From assembly GCA_001468865.1 (NCBI GenBank), contig LDIY01000017.1:1-38110 (forward strand): a DNA stretch of 38,110 bases. Direction: 5' to 3'. The translations under genes and the position numbers were made by a program. The notes beneath the pieces are model-generated. The model did not search any database and was not told the origin of the DNA. It saw only the letters and a program-made list of their open reading frames with translations. The number at the start of each line of letters is the position of its first letter. Positions within the stretch are counted from its first letter, which is position 1. The DNA comes from a candidate division TM6 bacterium SOIL31. GTDB lineage: Bacteria > Babelota > Babeliae > Babelales > Vermiphilaceae. Below, one piece after another: positions 32,006-38,110 of this stretch.

Positions 32006-32929
32006 TCAAAATCTCATCGATAATTTCATAACGGGCTCACCATTATCACCCGTTGCCAATCCCAATTGAAGCTCACTTCTTTTTGCCAACTTAGAATCAA
32101 TCAATCTATTTGCAGAAAGTGCATACATGGCACCAAAACCTGCTCCTGCAATCATTTGAGAAAGATAATGCCGGTTACTTGATAAGAATATGACGGTGAC
32201 AAATGCAGCAATGCCGCCTAAAGGTACTGCATAATTGGAACCAAAGCGCATGCCATAAAGAACGGCAGTATAAGTTGCTTCTGCCAAATGCCCCGATGGA
32301 AAACCTCCAAATTTGCGATGTTCCTTGGCAAATTTTTCATGAAAAGGTCTTTTACACAAATCAAAAACCAGTTTTTCTTTAAAAAAATCTTTTGCAAGAA
32401 GAACAAATGGCATTCCCGTAAGAAACACTTGGCTTGTGGTTTGCATATTCGGTTCTCGGCTGAAAAACGCTTGAGTTCCAACGAGTGCGATAGGAATTCC
32501 GATACTCAAGCGTGCAACATCTTTACACCATTGTGCAGGTTCATTCCTGTTTTTTTTATTTTTGTGATCAAAAAAACAGTTGTGCAATTTATCATCGATC
32601 ATACGTGCACCCACAAAAAATGGTGCAGTGATGACAAATACTTTAAATGAATCCCATGCGAATAAACCAAGATTGATTTTAAACACGTCGCCGGCAAACT
32701 CGCCGAGCATGTGAGTGATGCGATGTTTTGAAGGGGGCCGATTGCGAAACCACGGGCGGTGATTACGTGCAGCACGATTTTTTGCCAATTTTTCTTTTTT
32801 TTCCCGTGCAAATTTATTGCGACGTTGTACATACGATAGTTTTGGTGTATCTTGTATGTTTTCATTGCAGAGTGTAGCAATACTGCCTGTTATCAAAAGA
32901 AAATAAATTATTTTCTTTGTATAATTCAT
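32006..32929 (-). CDS. PAP2-superfamily membrane protein, active site partly degenerate
   Basis: About 307 residues from the ATG at 32929, preceded by GGGAG; a GTG four codons upstream is less likely. It begins with a signal peptide or first helix (IIYFLLITGSIATLC), a basic soluble stretch (25-65) and several membrane helices. PAP2 motif 2 is intact as GGFPSGHLAEA. Motif 3 is recognisable as HYLSQMIAGAGFG, but the upstream Arg of SRx5H appears replaced and the final Asp is Gln. It may act on lipid phosphates such as undecaprenyl-PP or phosphatidate, but activity is doubtful. Confidence 0.75.
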   Translation of the reverse strand: MNYTKKIIYFLLITGSIATLCNENIQDTPKLSYVQRRNKFAREKKEKLAKNRAARNHRPWFRNRPPSKHRITHMLGEFAGDVFKINLGLFAWDSFKVFVITAPFFVGARMIDDKLHNCFFDHKNKKNRNEPAQWCKDVARLSIGIPIALVGTQAFFSREPNMQTTSQVFLTGMPFVLLAKDFFKEKLVFDLCKRPFHEKFAKEHRKFGGFPSGHLAEATYTAVLYGMRFGSNYAVPLGGIAAFVTVIFLSSNRHYLSQMIAGAGFGAMYALSANRLIDSKLAKRSELQLGLATGDNGEPVMKLSMRF

Positions 32930-33185
32930 TGCCACTCCCACTGTTAGAAAATGATGGAGTATCGATAGCTATTTCCCCATATGTTATTCTTCTATGGAGT
33001 CCCCATTCATAATGTAGTAAAAAAATGGGGTATGTTATTAGATCCTGTTTGTAATTTTAGGGTATAATTTTTTGGGGATATAAAACAAGAGTGGCTCTGT
33101 TTTCACTTTTCAAGCTTAACTATATTTTGTATAGTTGCAGTGCAATAAGGTATGTACGTCCACAACAGCCGAAAAGGAACAAGAG

Positions 33186-34178
33186 ATGTTGCAATATACT
33201 ACGGATAAAAGATCTTTGAGCAAGAGTATTGCGCTCTGTGTAGTGCTCTTTTTTGTTTCACTATCTGCAATGGAGCCGACTGAACCTATCACAAAGAAAA
33301 AGAAACCAAGCCTATTGCAAAGATTGAAAAGATTTGGCGAGCTGCCTCTCTTGATCAATTGTGGATTGACGGATCAGTTAATACCACAAGAAGTGATGAG
33401 ATTGATATCGCTTAAGTTGACGTTGCAAGATCTTGGGCGCCTTAATTGCGTGAAGAAAAATTCTTATTGGGATGTGGAGCATATATGTCCTGAATTTAAT
33501 TCCCAGAATATATGCGATACAGTAGCATGCAAAAGACTCAAAGAATGTATATATAATACTCGCACGAAGGTTTTAGGGCATTATGCTCAAACGGGAAATA
33601 TAGAAATGTTTCAGCATATAAGAGGATTTGATGGAGCAACGAAAAAGATTTTTTTTGGCAAAAAGCATCCGGTGCGAGATATCGATTCTCTTTTAATTTT
33701 AAAGATAGATCCCTCCGCTTTCTTGGAAAAATATATGAGGAAATACGATAAATATTATGGTAATACAAAAAAAATATATAACGTATATTGTAAATATTTT
33801 GTGCGACTAGTCTGTTTTTATAAAGATAGTCCTGCCGGTAAGGAAGGGAAAAATTTATTGAAAACAATATTGCCTGGCACGGGTTTTAATTTCTATCTAT
33901 CGAGCTATAGAAAGAAACGGGCTCCTTTTCATGATTGGTATAGAATAAAAACCATTCTTAAAGAAACATCTGCCATGGATGATACTGATCTGTTGCTTGC
34001 AGCAATCGGGGGATCTGTTCAGCCCTATATGTTCAAGAGTATATATAAATACCTGAGCTGGCCAATGATAAAAGATTTACAGAAAAAAAATCTTATTTCT
34101 CGGGGGATTGATAAACATTCAAAAGATGCTGCATATTATTGGTCTTGTAAGAAAGATACTTATAATTTATATGAATAA
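33186..34178 (+). CDS. Secreted protein with an F-box-like motif
   Basis: 330 residues from the ATG at 33186, preceded by AAAGGA at eight bases; a TTG 51 bases upstream is rejected. The signal peptide is SIALCVVLFFVSLSA, followed by Met-Glu. Residues 64-95 read DQLIPQEVMRLISLKLTLQD, then LGRLNCVKKNSYW, matching the F-box pattern (LPxEh..I...L...DL..L..VC..W). The remainder is helical with many Tyr and Lys and may be degenerate repeats. Bacterial F-box proteins in intracellular species can recruit the host SCF ubiquitin ligase. The motif match is by eye, so treat the role as hypothesis. The last 19 bp overlap galU. Confidence 0.65.
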   Translation: MLQYTTDKRSLSKSIALCVVLFFVSLSAMEPTEPITKKKKPSLLQRLKRFGELPLLINCGLTDQLIPQEVMRLISLKLTLQDLGRLNCVKKNSYWDVEHICPEFNSQNICDTVACKRLKECIYNTRTKVLGHYAQTGNIEMFQHIRGFDGATKKIFFGKKHPVRDIDSLLILKIDPSAFLEKYMRKYDKYYGNTKKIYNVYCKYFVRLVCFYKDSPAGKEGKNLLKTILPGTGFNFYLSSYRKKRAPFHDWYRIKTILKETSAMDDTDLLLAAIGGSVQPYMFKSIYKYLSWPMIKDLQKKNLISRGIDKHSKDAAYYWSCKKDTYNLYE

Positions 34179-35119
34179 CGCAGCAACTTCTCACACAATT
34201 CTTTCACAACAGGTCCAAATTTGGGATGATGCATTGCAACTTCAATATTTGCCTGTATCCACCCGAGTGGAGTACCCACATCGTAACGATTTGTTTTCAT
34301 GACGTATGCAATAACGCGTTCGCCATTATGCATCATGTTGCTTATGCCATCAGTTAATTGAATTTCATTACCTGCGCCGGGCTTGGTGTTTTCTAACGAT
34401 GCAAAGATGCGTGGAGAAAGAACATAACGGCCTGCAAGAGCATAATTTGAGGGGGCTTGGTCAAGCTTCGGTTTTTCTACCAAATGATCAATTTCAAAAA
34501 CACCATCTTCCAATTCTTCTTTGATTGCAACGATGCCATAGGATGATACTTTTTCATGAGGAACTTCAAGCACGCCAATCACGGAAGCATTATATTTTTC
34601 TGCAACCGCAATGAGTTGTGCAAGCGCAGGAACATCACCGATCATAATTTCATCAGGCAAAAATATGCCAAAATATTCATCGCCGATGGCGTTTTTAGCT
34701 TGCAACACCGCATGACCAAGGCCGAGTGGTTCTGGTTGAGGGATAAAATTAAATTGTACGGTATCAATAATGGTGTTAATACTTTCTATAAGATCTAATT
34801 TTCCTTTATCTTCCAGGATTGTTTCAAGGCGTTCGTTATGAGAAAAATGATGTTCAAGTTCGGGTTTATCTGCATTTGCAATAATATCAAATTCGGTAAT
34901 TCCTGATGCGATACCTTCTTCAACAATGAGTTGAATGGAGGGTTTTTCTAGTATTGGCAACATTTCTTTGGGAATTGCTTTGGTGTAGGGTAAAAAACGT
35001 GTGCCAAGACCTGCTGCCGGAACTACTGCTTTGGTTATTTTCATATGATTACCCATGGCTTGTAATGAAAGAGTTAATAAAAGAACAAGCGTATAAACTA
35101 CTTTGCGTTTGTGTTCCAT
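34160..35119 (-). CDS. galU: UTP-glucose-1-phosphate uridylyltransferase, with signal-peptide-like extension
   Basis: 319 residues. The GalU nucleotidyltransferase core begins at residue 26: MKITKAVVPAAGLGTRFLP (signature GxGTR), then TKAIPKEMLPI, QPEPLGLGHAVLQAK, FGIFLPDEIM and LVEKP. It makes UDP-glucose from UTP and glucose-1-phosphate for envelope sugars. Residues 1-25 (HKRK, then a 13-residue hydrophobic core ending LQAMGNH) look like a signal peptide on an enzyme that should need cytosolic UTP. The internal ATG at 35044 could give a normal cytosolic form but has no clear ribosome site. Convergent overlap of 19 bp with the F-box-like gene. Confidence 0.9.
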   Translation of the reverse strand: MEHKRKVVYTLVLLLTLSLQAMGNHMKITKAVVPAAGLGTRFLPYTKAIPKEMLPILEKPSIQLIVEEGIASGITEFDIIANADKPELEHHFSHNERLETILEDKGKLDLIESINTIIDTVQFNFIPQPEPLGLGHAVLQAKNAIGDEYFGIFLPDEIMIGDVPALAQLIAVAEKYNASVIGVLEVPHEKVSSYGIVAIKEELEDGVFEIDHLVEKPKLDQAPSNYALAGRYVLSPRIFASLENTKPGAGNEIQLTDGISNMMHNGERVIAYVMKTNRYDVGTPLGWIQANIEVAMHHPKFGPVVKELCEKLLRYSYKL

Positions 35120-35173
35120 TGTTATCTCTTTTTTATTTTTGATTACAGCATTTTTTTATTACTGTAAGGGATA

Positions 35174-36211
35174 TTATATAAACTGATCAAGGAATTTTAT
35201 TTTACTGGAGTGAAACAGGCGGATGTCATTGATGCCATATTTAATCATGGCAAGTCGTTCAATTCCTCCACCGAGCGCAAATCCAGAATATATTGTTGGA
35301 TCAATACCTCCTGCGCGTAATACATTCGGGTGAATGAGACCGCTGCCAAATAATTCAATCCAGCGTGTGTGTTTACACACCGAACAACCAGCGGTACAGA
35401 ATGGGCATGAAGCATCTATTTCAATTCCTGGTTCTACAAAAGGGAAAAAGCCTGGCCGCGCACGGATTTCTATTTTATCATTGTCCAATATTGCCTGTAA
35501 AAAAGTTCGAGCAGTAGCAAGCAAGTTGCTCACCGATATATTTTTATCAATCAACATAACTTCATATTGAGTAAATTGAAAATCGTGCGTCTGGTCCGTT
35601 GCTTCTTTTCTATATGTTCTTCCCGGAGAAAAAATGGCGATAGGAGGTTGGGAATTATGCATAGAACGCACTTGCACATTTGAGCATTGCGTGCGCAGTA
35701 ATATACCTTTTTTGTATAAGTAAAAAGAATCTTCTGCTTCGCGTGCAGGATGATCAGCGGGAATATTGAGCGATTCAAAATTATAATATTCATTATCAAC
35801 TTCAGGGCCATCTGCAATATCATATCCCATTGAGATGAAAATGTTTTCTAAATCAGTGATAATCTGAGTATAAATATGAGATGTTCCTTTAAGTTCACTA
35901 TAGCGATATGCAGAGACATCAAAATTTTTCTCAAGATTATTTTTGTCAGCAGCTTCTTCTTGCTGTAGTCTTATTGCAAGAGCATCAAGTTGTTCTTGTG
36001 CGTGTGTTTTGAATTGGTTGAGCTGAGGACCTACTATTTTCTTATCCTCAACGGGCAAGTTTTTGAGTTGCTCCATGAGGTCGACAATTTTGCCTTTTCT
36101 GCCCAAAAATGCAACACGCACTGCTTCCAGGCTGGTTTGATTGAAGATTGTGCTGGTGGCGATAATAAATTCTTGTTTAACAAGATCAAGGGTTTCTAAG
36201 AGGTTTTTCAT
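35174..36211 (-). CDS. pheS: Phenylalanine-tRNA ligase alpha subunit
   Basis: 345 residues, class II synthetase. The N-terminal coiled-coil tRNA-binding region (1-90) has FLGRKGKIVDLM. Motif 2 is FSPGRTYRKEATDQTHDFQFTQYE, and motif 3 is SGFALGGGIERLAMIKYGINDIR at the C-terminus. GYDIADGPEVDNEYYNF is the PheS-specific block. A cysteine cluster CPFCTAGCSVCKHTRW precedes motif 3, as in several phyla, and may bind zinc. pheT is not adjacent in the 55 bp to galU, so the two subunits are encoded apart. A promoter with an overlapping palindrome lies just upstream. Confidence 0.95.
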   Translation of the reverse strand: MKNLLETLDLVKQEFIIATSTIFNQTSLEAVRVAFLGRKGKIVDLMEQLKNLPVEDKKIVGPQLNQFKTHAQEQLDALAIRLQQEEAADKNNLEKNFDVSAYRYSELKGTSHIYTQIITDLENIFISMGYDIADGPEVDNEYYNFESLNIPADHPAREAEDSFYLYKKGILLRTQCSNVQVRSMHNSQPPIAIFSPGRTYRKEATDQTHDFQFTQYEVMLIDKNISVSNLLATARTFLQAILDNDKIEIRARPGFFPFVEPGIEIDASCPFCTAGCSVCKHTRWIELFGSGLIHPNVLRAGGIDPTIYSGFALGGGIERLAMIKYGINDIRLFHSSKIKFLDQFI

Positions 36212-36240
36212 GAGTATCCATTATATTTTATAATAAAATT

Positions 36241-36270
36241 AAGATAACAAAGATTGCCAGTATTGGCAAT
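36241..36270 (-). promoter_or_regulatory. pheS promoter with palindrome over the -35
   Basis: On the minus strand, TTGCCA (36269-36264), a 17-base spacer and TATCTT (36246-36241). The -35 is one arm of the perfect palindrome ATTGCCA-GTAT-TGGCAAT (36253-36270), which could be an operator between the divergent pheS and carbonic-anhydrase genes. Confidence 0.5.
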
Positions 36271-36284
36271 GCAGGCGCTCTTGG

Positions 36285-36313
36285 TTGCTTTTTAGAGGAG
36301 ATTTCTTTTATAG
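36285..36313 (+). promoter_or_regulatory. Possible promoter for the first carbonic anhydrase gene
   Basis: TTGCTT (36285-36290), a 17-base spacer and TTATAG (36308-36313), 34 bases before the GTG start. Moderate match only. Confidence 0.35.
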
Positions 36314-36347
36314 TTGTATGACTCTAATCTAAAAAACGGAGAGTGAC

Positions 36348-37130
36348 GTGAAAAAGTTTCCTTATCTGTTGCTGATACTGGGATTAGTAATTGTAGGTCT
36401 GGGGTACGTCAAAATAAATATGCAGAAAGGTGATCCTATGAAAAAACATTCCGATATTTTTCCTCATGAGCCGGTTACAAATCAAGAAAATAGTGCTTTA
36501 TATGCGCAAGTAATGGCAGCGGATCATGTTTTTGAAGCTACCTATAAACCACAACCAAGTATGTTTGCCCGGAAAAAGGCTGCTGTGCTTACGTGCATGG
36601 ATCCGCGATTGACGCCACAAGAATTTATGGGATTTAAGTCTGGGGATATGTTTATAATACGCAATGCTGGAGGCAGGGCAAGTGATGATGCTCTTCGGTC
36701 ATTGATCGTTGGGTACAAGTTGTTACGCGTTGAGGAAATCTTTGTGATTCACCATACCGATTGTGGTATGCAGAAGTTTAATAAAGAGGTTATGAATGAT
36801 TTGCTGCGTGTAACCAGTGCCCCTGCGAGATTGGTTAAAGATTGTGAGGCCGGTATTTCCTCAGTATATGAGAAAGACGCATGTCAATGGCAAAACCCAG
36901 AAAATGAGTGTGTCCATCAGTCATCACAGCTCCCTGCAATTGATTGGCTCACCATTGAGCATGGTTTGTTTAAATCAGTACGTGAGGATGTTGAGAAAAT
37001 CCGTAATCATCCATTAATACCATCAAATATTCCTATATATGGGCTTATTTTTAACGTAATGACGGGTGAATTGATTCCGGTACCTGAGGCAATGCAGGTA
37101 GGAAGGGCTATCCCATTGGTATGTAAATAA
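36348..37130 (+). CDS. Membrane-anchored beta-carbonic anhydrase (paralogue 1)
   Basis: 260 residues with a GTG start after GGAGA. The N-terminal hydrophobic segment PYLLLILGLVIVGLGYV looks like an uncleaved anchor or signal. The beta-class zinc site is intact: C83 with the D85-R87 dyad (CMDPR), H136 and C139 (HHTDCGM). RNAGGRASDD and IDWLTIEHGLFKSVREDV are family blocks. It interconverts CO2 and bicarbonate, here outside the cytoplasm. Two cysteines around 170-190 (DCEAG, DACQW) fall in an insertion that is larger in the paralogue. The next gene is a tandem duplicate. Confidence 0.9.
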   Translation: MKKFPYLLLILGLVIVGLGYVKINMQKGDPMKKHSDIFPHEPVTNQENSALYAQVMAADHVFEATYKPQPSMFARKKAAVLTCMDPRLTPQEFMGFKSGDMFIIRNAGGRASDDALRSLIVGYKLLRVEEIFVIHHTDCGMQKFNKEVMNDLLRVTSAPARLVKDCEAGISSVYEKDACQWQNPENECVHQSSQLPAIDWLTIEHGLFKSVREDVEKIRNHPLIPSNIPIYGLIFNVMTGELIPVPEAMQVGRAIPLVCK

Positions 37131-37215
37131 TTAAATTTGAACGATCTGATTGATTTTTGCGCAATACCTTTTTTATGTTCTTCTTTATGTAACATTTCTT
37201 AAAAAAGGGAGATTC

Positions 37216-37968
37216 ATGAAGAATCGTATTCTTTTGTTATTCCTATTATGTCTGATCAAACCCTGTAATGCAGAACAGGTGAGAAAACCTCATTGCGATA
37301 AACACGAAGTTGTCCCAACTTATGACGATAGTCCTCTGGTGGCTGCAATTTTGGCAGCAGATGATGTTTTTGAAGAGACTTATGTTCCTCAGCCAGATCT
37401 TTTTGCACCCAGAAAAGCGGTGATAGTCACCTGCATGGATTATCGACTCAATGATTTTTTAAGTACGGTAACTCCAGGGACTTATATATTGCGTAATGCG
37501 GGCGGCAGATTAACTGAAGATTGGATTAGATCACTGGTTATTCTATGGAAATTGTTGGAAGTGCAAGAGATTGTTTTAATTCAACATACTGATTGCGGTA
37601 TGCAAAAGTTTACTGACAAAGTAATGAAAGATCTTCTTGAAGGTAGTTTAGGTCAAGCAAAAATGGTGCATAATTGTAATGTGACCCTTGAACCAGTGCA
37701 GGATCCTAATGTCTGTAAATGGAAAAACACCAGTAAATGCTGTGGTAAAGAAGCATGCATCGATTATGATTGCATCGACTGGCTCACGATTAAGCATGGC
37801 TTATTCAAATCAGTACTTGAAGATGTTAAATTAATCCGGAAACATCCGTTGATTCCATCTGATATTGCAATATATGGATTTATCTTTGACGTAATTACTG
37901 GCGATCTTATTCCAGTTCCTAAAGCGATAAAAGCTGGCAGGGCAAAGCCACTTTACTGCAAGAAATAA
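37216..37968 (+). CDS. Exported beta-carbonic anhydrase (paralogue 2)
   Basis: 250 residues from the ATG at 37216, chosen because GGGAG lies five bases upstream and the start opens a signal peptide (NRILLLFLLCLIKPCNA, then EQ). The zinc and catalytic residues are intact: C73, D75, R77 in CMDYR and H124, C127 in QHTDCGM. It shares long blocks with paralogue 1 (AADxVFEETY, RNAGGR, TDCGMQKF, KHGLFKSVLEDV, IPVPKA). A distinctive insertion at about 155-190 is packed with cysteines (VCKW, KCCGKEACIDYDC), suggesting disulfides or an extra metal site. Tandem duplication with both copies apparently active. Confidence 0.9.
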   Translation: MKNRILLLFLLCLIKPCNAEQVRKPHCDKHEVVPTYDDSPLVAAILAADDVFEETYVPQPDLFAPRKAVIVTCMDYRLNDFLSTVTPGTYILRNAGGRLTEDWIRSLVILWKLLEVQEIVLIQHTDCGMQKFTDKVMKDLLEGSLGQAKMVHNCNVTLEPVQDPNVCKWKNTSKCCGKEACIDYDCIDWLTIKHGLFKSVLEDVKLIRKHPLIPSDIAIYGFIFDVITGDLIPVPKAIKAGRAKPLYCKK

Positions 37969-37977
37969 TTCTCCTCC

Positions 37978-38033
37978 TTCGCTGAAGCTTTGGAGGGCTT
38001 TCAGCAAGGCCTCGGCGGGCAGCCTACGCTTTT
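37978..38033 (+). repeat. Composite dispersed repeat near the right edge
   Basis: Begins CTTCGCTGAAGCTTTGGAGG and ends GGCGGGCAGCCTACGC. The end segment is the reverse complement of 327-343 with one change. The CAGCCTACGC piece is shared with the tRNA-abutting elements. Confidence 0.6.
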
Positions 38034-38071
38034 GCAATCAATATATCTGGTATTTGTATGTCAATCATTTG

Positions 38072-38110
38072 AAAAAAATGGCCGCGCCAGCCGTAGCTTT
38101 ACGCGTAGGC
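38072..38110 (-). repeat. tRNA-abutting repeat, copy 3 (cut by the window edge)
   Basis: Read on the minus strand it starts GCCTACGCGTAAAGCTACGG and ends GGCCATTTTTTTC, matching the elements that follow tRNA-Asn and tRNA-Asp. By analogy a minus-strand tRNA may end just beyond the right edge of the window. Confidence 0.7.

Overview
The window is AT-rich, uses the standard genetic code with TGA stops, and is packed with short, Shine-Dalgarno-led genes. It has almost no long operons. Many products are small, lineage-specific and carry signal peptides. Two have a eukaryotic flavour: a myo-inositol oxygenase and an F-box-like protein. This suggests a reduced, host-associated bacterium. My best guess is the Dependentiae/Babeliae (TM6) group or something with a similar life-style. 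That placement is inference; no 16S gene is present.

Layout. 1-390: tRNA-Asn and tRNA-Asp, each running straight into a copy of a short GC-rich repeat. 385-9.7 kb: FlaR-like P-loop kinase, choline-kinase-like phosphotransferase, alanine racemase, an exported GNAT, an SDR, two paralogous membrane proteins, a large secreted unknown, a secreted unknown on the minus strand, and an MntA/HepT toxin-antitoxin pair. 9.8-12.3 kb: a small membrane protein, rpmE-prfA, and a GIY-YIG nuclease gene between 57-bp perfect inverted repeats. 12.4-22.8 kb: exported tandem-HIT protein, a secreted unknown, an exported clostripain-like protease, PEP synthase, three small secreted proteins, an orphan ABC substrate-binding protein, and a 794-residue collagen-like/17-residue-repeat/S74 surface protein. 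22.8-26.9 kb (minus strand): gatC-gatA and rsmG-MATE. 27-31.7 kb: secreted unknowns, hexulose-6-phosphate synthase, the inositol oxygenase, and two secreted paralogues sharing a YPY module. 31.8-38.1 kb: a small inverted-repeat element, PAP2-like membrane protein, F-box-like secreted protein, galU with a signal peptide, pheS, two tandem exported beta-carbonic anhydrases, and another repeat cluster at the right edge.

How it fits together. The housekeeping genes (alr, rpmE, prfA, gatCA, rsmG, pheS, galU, ppsA) are scattered singly or in pairs among accessory genes, as expected in a reduced, rearranged genome. The most striking trend is that enzymes normally cytosolic (inositol oxygenase, GalU, GNAT, HIT hydrolase, carbonic anhydrases) start with signal peptides or membrane anchors. 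Many signal peptides end just before a methionine. The dispersed GC-rich repeats form several related families, one of which brackets a nuclease gene. This makes a nuclease-associated mobile repeat system the best candidate here for something undescribed.
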